A stretch of DNA of 64,000 nucleotides from Burkholderia anthina (GTDB taxonomy: Bacteria; Pseudomonadota; Gammaproteobacteria; Burkholderiales; Burkholderiaceae): positions 62,001 to 126,000 of the forward strand of contig NZ_CABVLY010000017.1 in assembly GCF_902498995.1 (NCBI RefSeq). Direction: 5' to 3'. The position numbers and the translations under genes are program-made. The notes beneath the pieces are model-generated. The model did no database searches. It was not told the origin of the DNA and saw only the letters and a program-made list of their open reading frames with translations. The number at the start of each line of letters is the position of its first letter. Position 1 is the first letter of the stretch. Below, one piece after another: positions 33,505 through 42,085 of the stretch.

Positions 33505-33576
33505 ACGCACCACACGCACCACACGCACCACACGCACCACACGCACCACACGCACCACACGCACCACACGCACCAC
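33505..33576. repeat. Eight perfect tandem 9-bp units, ACGCACCAC
   Basis: Eight identical copies, flanked by partial units (to about 33585), in the gap between the convergent FixJ-type regulator and iacE genes. Like the array at 24015, the unit is 9 bp, but the sequence is unrelated. Confidence 0.95.
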
Positions 33577-33628
33577 ACGCACCGCGCACGGCGCCGGTCG
33601 ACACCGCGCGCTCGATGCCTGCCGCCGT

Positions 33629-34372
33629 TCAACGCATGTACAACCCGCCGTTGATGTCCCAGCATGCGCCGTTCGCGAAATGCGCGTCGCTCGACGCGAG
33701 CAGCACGGCCGCATCCGCGACGAAGCCGGCCGACCCGAGCTTGCCGCCCGGCAGGCTCGCGAGCACCTGCCGCAGCTTGTCCGGCGCGACGCTCTCGTAG
33801 ACGATCGGCAAGTCGAGCGGGCCCGGCGAGATCGCGTTGACGGTCACGCCCTGCGCGGCGAGATCGCGCGCGAACACCTTGGTCAGCGTCAGCGTGCCGC
33901 CTTTCGCCGCGGCGTAATGCGCGCCCGTCGCCGAGCCGCCGTTCTGCCCGGCGAGCGACGCGATGTTGACGATGCGGCCCGCGCCGCGCGTCGCGAAGTA
34001 CTGGCCGAACACCTGGCAGCCGAACAGCACGCTGCGCAGGTTCACGTCGATCACCTGGTCGAACTGCTCGGCCGTGATCTCCATCGCGGGCACGACCTTC
34101 GACGCGCCGGCATTGTTCACGAGCACGTCGATCGTGCCCCAGCGCGCGACGAGCGCATCGCGCGCCGCTTCGAAATCGTGTTTCGACGTGACGTCGAGCG
34201 GCAGCGCGAACGCGCGTTCGCCGCTCGCATCGAGTTCGCGTGCATGCGCGCGAATGGCGTCGGCGGCGATGTCGGCCAGCGCGACGCGATAGCCGGCCGC
34301 GTGAAAGCGTTCGGCGATGACGGCGCCGAGCCCGCGCGCGGCGCCGGTGACGAGAACGACTCGGTCTGACAT
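33629..34372 (-). CDS. iacE: Short-chain dehydrogenase/reductase of the IAA pathway
   Basis: 247 residues, classical SDR: cofactor motif VTGAARGLG (about 8-16), NNAG, and the Ser-Tyr-Lys triad in NIASLAGQ and HYAAAKGG. In iac pathways IacE is the reductase/dehydrogenase acting on hydroxylated indole-acetate intermediates soon after IacA. It is the last gene of the iacA-B-I-H-E operon, 56 bp after iacH. Assignment is by family and gene neighbourhood. Confidence 0.82.
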   Translation of the reverse strand: MSDRVVLVTGAARGLGAVIAERFHAAGYRVALADIAADAIRAHARELDASGERAFALPLDVTSKHDFEAARDALVARWGTIDVLVNNAGASKVVPAMEITAEQFDQVIDVNLRSVLFGCQVFGQYFATRGAGRIVNIASLAGQNGGSATGAHYAAAKGGTLTLTKVFARDLAAQGVTVNAISPGPLDLPIVYESVAPDKLRQVLASLPGGKLGSAGFVADAAVLLASSDAHFANGACWDINGGLYMR

Positions 34373-34428
34373 GGTGCGTGATTCCCTGGTTCGCGGGCGC
34401 GCATCGGACGCGGCGCCCGCATCGTGGT

Positions 34429-35553
34429 TCATGCGGCGAGCGCCGCTTCGAAGTGCGCGGCCAGCGCGCACACCTGTTCGTCCGCGCCCTTGCGTCCGAC
34501 GATCTGCAGCCCGGCCTTCAGCGGCGTGCCCGCGAGCGGCAGCGGCAGGCTGAGCGCCGGATGGCCGCTCAGGTTGAACGGCCGGATCAGCGACGACATT
34601 GCAATCACCGAGACGCCGTCGCGTGCCTGCGCGAGCGTGATCGGCAGCGCGGGCAGCGTCGGCAGCACCAGCACGTCCGCGCGTTCGAGCGCCGCATCGA
34701 CTTGCGCGGTGAAGCGCGCGCGCACGGCTTCGGCTTCCGCGAGCGCGGCCGGTGTCGTCGTCGCGGCGGCGCGCAACCGTGCGTCGAGATCGGCGCCGAG
34801 CTTGCCGGTTGCGACGAGATGGCCGAACGCGCGCGACGTTTCCGCGTTGATGACCGAGAGTCCCGCCGCGAACGCGGCGGGCATGTCGTCGAGCACGACG
34901 TCGTGCGAATCCAGCCCCGACGCGCGTACGGCCGCGTCGAGCGCGGCTGCGATGGCCGGATCGGCATCGACGATCACGCGCGCGATCGTGCAGCCGGCGG
35001 CGGGCGCTGCCGCACGCACCCGGTCGAAGCCGGGCGCGATGGCGGCCATCGCGGCCGCGAGCGTGCGGATGTCGCGCGCGAACGGCCCGACGCAATCGAG
35101 CGTGGTGTCGGCGGGCGCGACGCCGCGCCGCGACACGCGGCCGAACGTCGGCTTGAGGCCCGTCACGCCGCAGCAGGCGGCCGGCCCGCGAATCGAGCCG
35201 CCGGTGTCGGTGCCGAGCGCGGCGTCGACCGTGCCGAGCCCGACGAGCGACGCCGACCCGCTCGACGAGCCGCCCGGAATGCGCGTCGCGTCCTGCGGAT
35301 TGACCGGCGTGCCGGTGGCGTCGTTGATGCCGGTCATGCCGAACGCGAGCTCGTGCATGTTCGCCTTGCCGGCGATCTGCCAGCCGGCGTCGAGCAGGAG
35401 CCGGACCACGTCCGCATGCTGCGCGGCGGGCGGCGCGTCGGCGAGCGCGCGGCTTGCCGCGCGGGTCGGATGGCCGGCGATGTCGATCGTGTCCTTGATC
35501 GCGATCGTCGGGCCCGGCCCGCCCAGCGTGAAGGTGTCGATGAAGCCTGTCAT
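34429..35553 (-). CDS. iacH: Amidase-signature protein of the iac cluster
   Basis: 374 residues of the amidase-signature family. The Ser-cisSer-Lys triad is visible: Lys20 in IKDTIDIAG, cis-Ser in PGGSSSGSAS (about 96-98) and Ser120 in GTDTGGSIRG. It would hydrolyse an amide or aryl-amide bond; its exact step in IAA degradation is not settled as far as I know. A weak ribosome site and 32-bp spacing from iacI suggest transcription as part of the iacA operon. Confidence 0.82.
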   Translation of the reverse strand: MTGFIDTFTLGGPGPTIAIKDTIDIAGHPTRAASRALADAPPAAQHADVVRLLLDAGWQIAGKANMHELAFGMTGINDATGTPVNPQDATRIPGGSSSGSASLVGLGTVDAALGTDTGGSIRGPAACCGVTGLKPTFGRVSRRGVAPADTTLDCVGPFARDIRTLAAAMAAIAPGFDRVRAAAPAAGCTIARVIVDADPAIAAALDAAVRASGLDSHDVVLDDMPAAFAAGLSVINAETSRAFGHLVATGKLGADLDARLRAAATTTPAALAEAEAVRARFTAQVDAALERADVLVLPTLPALPITLAQARDGVSVIAMSSLIRPFNLSGHPALSLPLPLAGTPLKAGLQIVGRKGADEQVCALAAHFEAALAA

Positions 35554-35585
35554 GGTGCGATGGCGTGCGAAGAGGGTGAATGGGT

Positions 35586-36119
35586 TCAGGACCGCGGCGC
35601 AGTAGCGAGCGGCCACGGGCCGTCGAGTACGCGCTCGGTGCGGAAATGGCGAATCGGCCAGGTCGAGCCGTCGTCCGACGGGGCGAAATCGATCGTGAGC
35701 CGGGCGGCGATCAGCTCGGCCGTGTTGTCGGCGTAGCGCGATGCCTGCAGCATGATCCAGCGGCCGCGCGCGCGCGCACGGTCGATATCGACGTCGATCG
35801 ACTCCGACGTCAGGAAATGCAGGTTCGCCGCGAAATGCGGGTCGGGCGGCAGATAGCGGCGCAGCATCGCGACGATCGCCTCCGTGCCTTCGAGCCGGCC
35901 GAACTTGCTCGCGTACTGCGGGCCGATGCCTTCCCATATCGCATCGGGCGTGAACAGCGCGGCGAGCGCCGGGCCGTCGCCGGCGTCCTCGGGCACGTCG
36001 CACAGCGCCATGTAGCGCGTGATCGTCGCGCGCACCGCGCGTTCGGCATCGAGCGCCGCCACGCGCCGCGCGAGCGCGTCGAGTGCTTCGATCGCGCGCG
36101 TCGAATCGGGTCCGGTCAT
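35586..36119 (-). CDS. iacI: SnoaL/NTF2-like protein of the iac cluster
   Basis: 177 residues with an NTF2-like alpha+beta cone fold (RATITRYMALCDVPE, FTPDAIWEGIG, HFLTSESIDVDIDRARARG). This fold also forms small subunits of ring-hydroxylating dioxygenases and polyketide cyclases. The iac locus always carries such a gene, of unclear function. It lies 8 bp after iacB and 32 bp before iacH on the same strand. Confidence 0.8.
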   Translation of the reverse strand: MTGPDSTRAIEALDALARRVAALDAERAVRATITRYMALCDVPEDAGDGPALAALFTPDAIWEGIGPQYASKFGRLEGTEAIVAMLRRYLPPDPHFAANLHFLTSESIDVDIDRARARGRWIMLQASRYADNTAELIAARLTIDFAPSDDGSTWPIRHFRTERVLDGPWPLATAPRS

Positions 36120-36127
36120 CGCGTGCC

Positions 36128-36505
36128 TCACGCGGCGGGCTTCGCGGCCGGCGGCACGGTCAGCGCACGGCCGACGCGTGCTTCGATCTTGCCGTAGCGC
36201 CACAGGTTGTATTCGCCGACCGGCGTCGTGCGATACAGGTTGCACACGGCGACCGTCGTGTCGAAGTCGGCGACGTCGGCCATGATGTAGAACGTCCACG
36301 GTGCACCGTCGGCCTGGCCGACGACGAGGCGGTCGTCGTCCATCACGCCGAGCACGCGCACGCCGGGCATCGCCTCGACGGCGGCGAGCATCGCGCCGTA
36401 CGCTTGCCACACTTCGCCGATCTTCTCGCGCGGCAGGTCGAAGAAGTTCTGCGACACGCCGCAGCAGAACAGGACGCGCAGCGGCAGCGGATTCGAATCG
36501 GACAT
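36128..36505 (-). CDS. iacB: IacB-like hypothetical protein
   Basis: 125 residues, no recognised catalytic motif. Features: LRVLFCCGVSQNFFDLP near the N-terminus, a VMDDDRLVVGQADG core and a dimeric alpha/beta barrel-like alternation, reminiscent of small ferredoxin-like (Dabb-type) proteins. Position between iacA and iacI matches iacB in described iac clusters. Function unknown. Confidence 0.72.
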   Translation of the reverse strand: MSDSNPLPLRVLFCCGVSQNFFDLPREKIGEVWQAYGAMLAAVEAMPGVRVLGVMDDDRLVVGQADGAPWTFYIMADVADFDTTVAVCNLYRTTPVGEYNLWRYGKIEARVGRALTVPPAAKPAA

Positions 36506-36559
36506 GACAGGTTCTCCTGAAGAATGGGGTTCGGTTGCGTCGAAGCCGGTCGACGCGGA

Positions 36560-37753
36560 TTACAGATAGCCGGGAAACGGCGTGACGCCGGTGAACACGG
36601 CGCCGGCGCCGTCGAAGTTGCCTTCGCCGAGAAACGCGTGCTGCGTGACGACCATCGCGTCACGCAACAGCCGCTGCAGCGGATGCGTGCGATAGATCGC
36701 GGCCGTGCCGCCGAGACGGTATGCGCGCTCGACGACGCTCGCGCCTTCGCGGGCGATATGCGTGGCGGCGAGCCGCAGCAGGCTGACCTGCTCGGCCGTC
36801 ACGGGGTTCCCGGCGAGGATCGATTGCCAGACGGAATCGGTCGCGTCGTAGAAGAACGCGCGCGCCGAGCGCAGTTGCGCCTCGGCCTTCGCGAGCTCGA
36901 TGCGGTAGTACGCGCGATCGGCGAGGCGCGGTGCGCCGGTGGTCGTCTGGCGGCCGCCCGACATGCGGTTCACGACGTCGAGCGCCGCGCGCGCGAGCCC
37001 GAGGTTGACGACGGCGAGCACCTGCGCCGCATACGCGACGGTCGGGTAGCGGTACAGCGGCTCGTCGACGGTCGGCTCGCCGCCGCGCACGAAGGTCCAC
37101 GCCTCGGGCACGAAGCGGTCGTCGACGCGCAGGTCGTGGCTGCCGGTGCCCTGCATGCCGACCACGTTCCAGTTCTCGACGATCTGCACGTCGCTCGCGC
37201 GGAACACGGCCGTGCGCGGCTTGTTCGGCGCGGCGTCCTGTGCGCCGGGCACTGCGATGCCGACGCCGAGCCAGTCGGCGCCCTTGCAGCCGCTCGCGAA
37301 TTTCCACGTGCCGTTCACGCGCCAGCCGCCGGGCGCCGGTTGCGCCGGCTGCACGGGGAACAGCCCGCCCGCGAACACCTGGTCGGGGCCGCTTGCGTAC
37401 AACTCGGCCTGCGTGTCGAGCGGCAACGCGGCGAGATAGACGTTCGCGGAGCCGAAGCTCGCAACCCATGCCGCGGAACCGTCGGCGGTGGCGATCCGCT
37501 CGATCATGTCGAGGAACGCGGTCGGCGCGAGCGCATCGCCGCCGAAGCGGCGCGGCGTGCCCGCGCGATAGATGCCGGCTTCCTTGAACAGCGCGATCAC
37601 GTCGCGCGGCACGTGCGACAGGCGGTCGAATTCGTCGCGGCGCGCGGTGACGATTTCGAGCACCGCGTCGAGCGGCGACACGCGCGCGGCCGCTTCGCGG
37701 ACCGCATGCGGCGAGGGGGACGCGGCGTCGATGGCGAGGGCGGCGTTGGGCAT
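36560..37753 (-). CDS. iacA: Indole-3-acetate monooxygenase, acyl-CoA-dehydrogenase fold
   Basis: 397 residues. The fold is that of flavin-dependent two-component monooxygenases such as HsaA/DszC (RFGGDALAPTAFLDMIERIA, SAAWVASFGSANVYLAALPL, WRVNGTWKFASGCKGADWLG, RLGGTAAIYRTHPLQRLLRD). It is not a beta-oxidation dehydrogenase, because the flavin reductase gene and ring-degradation genes are adjacent. IacA starts IAA breakdown by hydroxylating the indole ring with reduced flavin from IacG. AGGAGA precedes the ATG. First gene of the iacA-B-I-H-E operon. Confidence 0.87.
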   Translation of the reverse strand: MPNAALAIDAASPSPHAVREAAARVSPLDAVLEIVTARRDEFDRLSHVPRDVIALFKEAGIYRAGTPRRFGGDALAPTAFLDMIERIATADGSAAWVASFGSANVYLAALPLDTQAELYASGPDQVFAGGLFPVQPAQPAPGGWRVNGTWKFASGCKGADWLGVGIAVPGAQDAAPNKPRTAVFRASDVQIVENWNVVGMQGTGSHDLRVDDRFVPEAWTFVRGGEPTVDEPLYRYPTVAYAAQVLAVVNLGLARAALDVVNRMSGGRQTTTGAPRLADRAYYRIELAKAEAQLRSARAFFYDATDSVWQSILAGNPVTAEQVSLLRLAATHIAREGASVVERAYRLGGTAAIYRTHPLQRLLRDAMVVTQHAFLGEGNFDGAGAVFTGVTPFPGYL

Positions 37754-37803
37754 GGCTGTCTCCTGGGGATAGGGTTCGATTGCGGGGCAAGACGATGGAG
37801 CCA

Positions 37804-37819
37804 GTCTAGGAACGCCTAA
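37804..37819. promoter_or_regulatory. Candidate regulator box upstream of iacA
   Basis: TCTAGGAACGCCTAAA contains the perfect TAGG-N4-CCTA palindrome. It lies 51 bp upstream of the iacA start and resembles the element near 32592-32609 in the iacG promoter region. Assignment to the FixJ-type regulator is inference. Confidence 0.35.
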
Positions 37820-37964
37820 AAAGTGCGGCAATTGGTGCGTAGGGCCGCGCGACTGGTGGCGCTCCGTGCCGGACTAAAGAAATCTTCAGATGCGGGCCGC
37901 GCACGCCGGTGCTATGTTGAACATCCGGCCGCGCGACGCCGCGCGCCTTCATCCGAATCCGATC

Positions 37965-39446
37965 ATGAGCTTTCCCGACGAAGACGATTTCCACCGGCTG
38001 CTCGACGCGCTGACCACCTGCGTGCTGCTGCACGACGCGCATACCAGGGCGATCGTGTGGGCGAACCGCGCCGCCTGCATCGCGCTCGGCTTTTCCGTCG
38101 AGGAACTGCTGCCGCTGAAGGCGCCGGACATGACGCGCCCCGAACCGAAATACCGGCGCGAGATCGCGGTGAGCGCATGGGATCGCGCGCTCGTCGACGG
38201 GCCGCAGGTGTACGAATGGTGCTATCGATCGCGCACCGGCGTCGACATGCTGTCCGAGGCCACCGCGACCTACGTGCCGCTGCGCGGGCGCGATGTCGTG
38301 ATGGTGCAGTTCCGCGACATCAGCGCGGAAGAGGCGGTGCGCCAGCAACTGCGCCGCTACGAGGCGCGGCTGCGCGAATTCATGCAGGATCTCGACGAAG
38401 GCATCGCGGTCGTGACGCCGCATGGCGGCGTGCAGTTCATCAGCGAGTCGGGCCGCCGCGTGCTCGGGCTCGCGCCCGACGAAGCGCTCGGCGAGGTGCT
38501 CGACTATTGCTCCGAGGCCGACCGCGACCGGCTCGTCGCGCAGCTGCGCGACGCACCGTCGGCGTACCCGTCCGCGCCGCAGCGCTACCGGATCGCGCGG
38601 CGCGACGGCTCGCCATGCTGGCTGCGCATCCTGTGCCGGCAGGTCGAGATCGAAGGCGATCTCGACGGGCTGCTCGTGCAATTCCGCGACGTGAGCGACG
38701 AAGTCGCGATCGAGGATGCGCGGCGCGCCGAGGCGCGGATGCTCGAATACGCGGGGCGCTACAACGCGATGGGCGAGATGGCGAGCGTGATCGCGCACGA
38801 GCTGAGCCAGCCGCTCGCGGCCGTGCGCAACTTCATCGAGGGCGCGGTGCAGCGGCTGAACACGCGCGGCGCCGTCGACGATGCGATCTGGGGGCTGCGC
38901 AGCGCCGATCGGCAGGCCGAGCATGCGGCGCTGATCATCAAGAGCGTGCGCGAATTCATCGTGAAGCGCGAACCGGTCGTCGCGCTCGCCGACCTGCGCG
39001 AGATCCTCGCCGACGTCGCGTATTTCATCGAACTGCGGGCGAAGGAAGCGGGCGTGACGGTCGCGATCGTGCAGGCCGACGCGCCGCTGCCGATTCGCTG
39101 CGAGCGCGTGCTGATCGGGCAGGTGATGCTCAACCTCGCGTTCAACGCGATCGAGGCGTTCGCCGGCTGCGAGCGTGCGTCGTGCACGCTGACGCTCGGC
39201 ACCGCGAACGTCGACGGGTACGCGGAGCTGCGCGCGATCGACAACGGGCCGGGGATTGCGGAAGGTGCGCACGACCGGCTGTTCGACGGTTTCTCGTCGT
39301 CGAAGGCCGGCGGCAATGGAATCGGACTGTCGCTGTGCAAGAGCATCGTCACGCGTCACGGCGGGCGCATCGTCGCGAGCCCGGCCGCGGGCGGCGGGCT
39401 CGACTGCCGCGTGACGCTGCCACTTGCCGGCGCAGCGCACGCGTAG
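37965..39446 (+). CDS. PAS-domain sensor histidine kinase of the iac locus
   Basis: 493 residues, no membrane segment, so cytoplasmic. Two PAS domains (about 8-120 and 135-248) precede the H-box MASVIAHELSQPLAAV (His278) and an HATPase with DNGPGI and a GGNGIGLSLCKS G2 box. This FixL/StyS-like architecture suits sensing a soluble aromatic such as IAA or its product. Its probable partner is the FixJ-type regulator at 32782. Divergent from iacA with 211 bp between. No strong ribosome site; an ATG at 37914 is an alternative start. Confidence 0.88.
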   Translation: MSFPDEDDFHRLLDALTTCVLLHDAHTRAIVWANRAACIALGFSVEELLPLKAPDMTRPEPKYRREIAVSAWDRALVDGPQVYEWCYRSRTGVDMLSEATATYVPLRGRDVVMVQFRDISAEEAVRQQLRRYEARLREFMQDLDEGIAVVTPHGGVQFISESGRRVLGLAPDEALGEVLDYCSEADRDRLVAQLRDAPSAYPSAPQRYRIARRDGSPCWLRILCRQVEIEGDLDGLLVQFRDVSDEVAIEDARRAEARMLEYAGRYNAMGEMASVIAHELSQPLAAVRNFIEGAVQRLNTRGAVDDAIWGLRSADRQAEHAALIIKSVREFIVKREPVVALADLREILADVAYFIELRAKEAGVTVAIVQADAPLPIRCERVLIGQVMLNLAFNAIEAFAGCERASCTLTLGTANVDGYAELRAIDNGPGIAEGAHDRLFDGFSSSKAGGNGIGLSLCKSIVTRHGGRIVASPAAGGGLDCRVTLPLAGAAHA

Positions 39447-39538
39447 CCGTTGCGTTGTGTCACGGCTACGGCCGCGAAGGGCATCACGGGCATCACGGCA
39501 GGGCGGCGGCGCACGATGGAGCGACGCCCGGCCCATGA

Positions 39539-39925
39539 TCAGCGCCCCAGTGCCCGTGCGGTCTGACCGCCGATCCCGAAGTCGGTGTTCGGGATGTCCT
39601 TGACGATCACGCGCGTCGCCTGCAACGGCGCATCGAGCACGGTCGCGGCGGCGTCGGAAAGCGCCGCGATCAACGCGCGCTTCTGTTCGTCGGTGCGGCC
39701 GGCGATGAGGATCGCGACGATCACCGGCAGCGACGGCGGCGCGCCATCGGCTGCCGTGCGGCCGCCGAGGCCGATATGCGTCGCCGGCAATTCGGTGAGC
39801 AGCACGCGCACCGATTCGATCGGCGCGCCGATCGCGTCGACGGTCGCGTGGCTGAGCCGCGCGATCAGTTCGGCCTTGCGGGTGTCGTCATGGCCGGCCG
39901 GCAGGAAAACTTCGAGTGTGGGCAT
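39539..39925 (-). CDS. Tandem 4-oxalocrotonate tautomerase-like protein
   Basis: 128 residues made of two tautomerase repeats: residues 1-62 (MPTLEVFLPAG, SVRVLLTELPATHIGLGG) and 70-128 (LPVIVAILIAG, ATRVIVKDIPNTDFGIGG). The catalytic amino-terminal proline (Pro after Met) is present in repeat one; repeat two is internal, so it cannot have one. Keto-enol tautomerisation of a ring-cleavage or oxo intermediate is expected. It lies downstream of iacCD beyond the 57-bp repeat array. Confidence 0.82.
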   Translation of the reverse strand: MPTLEVFLPAGHDDTRKAELIARLSHATVDAIGAPIESVRVLLTELPATHIGLGGRTAADGAPPSLPVIVAILIAGRTDEQKRALIAALSDAAATVLDAPLQATRVIVKDIPNTDFGIGGQTARALGR

Positions 39926-39937
39926 GGTCGTCGGGAA

Positions 39938-40166
39938 AGGTGAAGGTGACCGGCTCACCGTTGCGTTGGCGATGGCGAACCGGTGGCTGCTTTACAGGTG
40001 AAGGTGCTCGACCTGCTGTTGCGTTGGGAACGGCGAACCGGCGACCGTTCACAGGTGAAGGTGCCCGGCTCACCGTTGCGCTGGCGATGGTGAACCGGCG
40101 ACCGCTCACAGGTGAAGGTGTCCGGCTCACCGTTGCGCTGGCGACGGTGAACCGGCGACCGCTTAC
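39938..40166. repeat. Four tandem 57-bp units with an internal stem-loop
   Basis: Units begin at 39938 (58 bp), 39996, 40053 and 40110 (57 bp each); unit 2 is the most diverged. Each has AGGTGAAGGTG, then CCGGCTCACC and GGTGAACCGG arms flanking about 14 nt. In unit 4 the arms extend to 12 bp (40122-40133 / 40144-40155), with one C/A mismatch that becomes a U-G pair in the iacD-sense RNA. The last unit contains the iacD stop codon. The array fills the entire space between iacD and the tautomerase gene. Confidence 0.95.
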
Positions 40167-40666
40167 AGCAGGAAGCCGATCGCGCTGAGCGCTTCGGTCG
40201 AGTCGATCAGGCGCACGACCTTCTCCGCGATCCGCATCTCGCCGTCCGCATCGACCTGCAGCTTGTGCGTGACGTCGGCCGCGAACAGCGTCGCGACGCC
40301 GCGCTTGTACGCGACGACGACCTGCGCGGACTTCAGCTCGACAACGCCGGCACTGCCGCTCTCCAGCGTGAAGCGCGACACGGTGCGCACCGTGCGCGCC
40401 GCGTCGGCCGCCGACGCCGAGTAACCCGACACCATGCGCTGCACGCGCTTCTCGCGCATGTCGCGATCGTCGAACACGTAGTTCAGCGTCGCCGCGAAGT
40501 CGGTCGCGTCGGGATCGATCGGCACCACGTAGTGGCCGGCCGGATCCCACAGGTCGAGCCACGCGCGATAGTCGCGGCGGTCGAGCATCTCGGCTTCGCG
40601 CCAGACGAATTCCATCGCGCGGGCGAAGGTCTGCTCGGAAAGGAGGGCGTTGCGGTCGTCCATCAT
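40163..40666 (-). CDS. iacD: Ring-hydroxylating dioxygenase small subunit
   Basis: 167 residues, an NTF2-like beta subunit of a Rieske dioxygenase (FVWREAEMLDRRDYRAWLDL, YVVPIDPDATDF, SRFTLESGSAGVVELKSAQV). It builds the alpha3beta3 hexamer with IacC. The ATG at 40666 overlaps the iacC stop (ATGATGG), so the two are coupled. Its stop lies inside the last unit of the 57-bp repeat array. Confidence 0.85.
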   Translation of the reverse strand: MMDDRNALLSEQTFARAMEFVWREAEMLDRRDYRAWLDLWDPAGHYVVPIDPDATDFAATLNYVFDDRDMREKRVQRMVSGYSASAADAARTVRTVSRFTLESGSAGVVELKSAQVVVAYKRGVATLFAADVTHKLQVDADGEMRIAEKVVRLIDSTEALSAIGFLL

Positions 40667-41946
40667 TGTTGCTCCATCATTTTTCGCCATTGCTGGTAGG
40701 CCTCGCGCATGCCGGTCTCGTCGGTCGCATGCGCGGTCTTTTCGCCGTTCGCGGCAGTCGTCTCGCGGTTCAGCCCGCGGTTCACGAGGATCGGCACGTC
40801 CGGGCCCGCATGCGCGCCGCGCTGCACGCGCTCCCACGCTTCTGCGTCGTCGGGGCTGCCGAAGCCGAACGGGCCCTGGAAATGCTCGTGGATGCGCAGC
40901 CGTTCGCGGTTCGCTTCGTCCGGGCCGCCGTCCATCGCGAGCGCGACGTGACGGATCTCGGTTTCGTTCGCGGAGATCGGCCGCAGCACGCGGAAGAACG
41001 CCATCGACAGCGCGAGGTTCGGGAACAGGTTCAGGTTGAAGCCCACGCCCATCAGCGAGCGCACGATGCGACGCACTTCGTCCGGCGTGTGGCGCTCGGC
41101 GAGCTTCGCCGCGAGCGGCGCGAAACGTTCGGCCAGCGGCGCACCGTCGTCTTCGTCGAGATCGACCAGCTCGGGCATCAGCACCGCGAGGCTGTGGCCG
41201 TTGCCAAGCGAGCGGCAGAACGCATCGTCGCTCGTCATGAAGCTCGTGATCGCGGCGGCGGTTTCGTCGTCGATCGACTTCATCCACGACTTGTGCACGA
41301 CCGGGAAGTGATAGAGATCCGTCGTGTTCTCGAGCTGGATCTTCCAGTTGCCCTTGAACTTGAACTTGTGCTCGCCGTTCGCCTTGATCGGGTAGCCGGC
41401 ACCCTGCTTCATGAACAGGTCGATCCACGGCTTCGCGCCGCCGAGGAAATCCTCGAGCGGCTCGATGTCGTCGTTGAAGCTCGCGAAGATCAGGCCCTGA
41501 TACACGCCGACGCGCAGTTTCACGAGCGGCAGGTCGCCTTTCTCGCACACGCCTTCGTAACCGTCGCCATACGGCAGTGCGCGCAGCGTGCCGTCGAGCG
41601 CATACGACCAGCTGTGGTACGGGCACGTGAAGCCCTTCGCGTTGCCCTTGTGCGATTCGCACACGGTCGCGCCGCGATGGCGGCAGCGGTTTTGCAGCAC
41701 GTTGATCTCGCCGGTCTTGTCGCGCACGACGATCACCGGCTGGCGGCCGATCGTGGTCGTGATGAAGTCGCCGGGCTTCGGCAGTTCGCTCTCGTGCGCG
41801 ACCCAGATCCAGGTGCGGTAGAAGATGCGGTCGAGCTCGGCTTCGAACAGCGCCGGGTCGTGATACATCGCGGGCGCGATGCGGTCGGGCTGCGCGAAGC
41901 CATGCAACGCGCGGGTGTCGATCGTCTGGTAGGGAGTGTCGCTCAT
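40663..41946 (-). CDS. iacC: Rieske ring-hydroxylating dioxygenase large subunit
   Basis: 427 residues. The N-terminal Rieske [2Fe-2S] site is C88-x-H90 and C108-x2-H111 (NRCRHRGATV, FTCPYHSWSYALDG). The catalytic domain has the mononuclear-iron helix GNWKIQLENTTDLYHFPVVH. With IacD and the reductase IacF it should carry out the dioxygenation that leads from hydroxylated indole-acetate intermediates to catechol. It is divergent from a LysR gene. Confidence 0.88.
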   Translation of the reverse strand: MSDTPYQTIDTRALHGFAQPDRIAPAMYHDPALFEAELDRIFYRTWIWVAHESELPKPGDFITTTIGRQPVIVVRDKTGEINVLQNRCRHRGATVCESHKGNAKGFTCPYHSWSYALDGTLRALPYGDGYEGVCEKGDLPLVKLRVGVYQGLIFASFNDDIEPLEDFLGGAKPWIDLFMKQGAGYPIKANGEHKFKFKGNWKIQLENTTDLYHFPVVHKSWMKSIDDETAAAITSFMTSDDAFCRSLGNGHSLAVLMPELVDLDEDDGAPLAERFAPLAAKLAERHTPDEVRRIVRSLMGVGFNLNLFPNLALSMAFFRVLRPISANETEIRHVALAMDGGPDEANRERLRIHEHFQGPFGFGSPDDAEAWERVQRGAHAGPDVPILVNRGLNRETTAANGEKTAHATDETGMREAYQQWRKMMEQQ

Positions 41947-42085
41947 CGTCGTCGTGGGGAAAGAGTCGCGAAATCGGGCCGCGCTGTGCGCAGCGTCGGG
42001 AGACCAGTCTCGTCTTCTGCTACATATCCGTCAAATTGATCTAAAATTGCCAATCAAATAAATGCGGCAAATGATGGAGGTCACG

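Noticed and set aside
36560..37753. Acyl-CoA dehydrogenase of fatty-acid oxidation
   Set aside because: Neighbouring flavin reductase, Rieske oxygenase and amidase-type genes fit the flavin-monooxygenase branch (IacA) instead.
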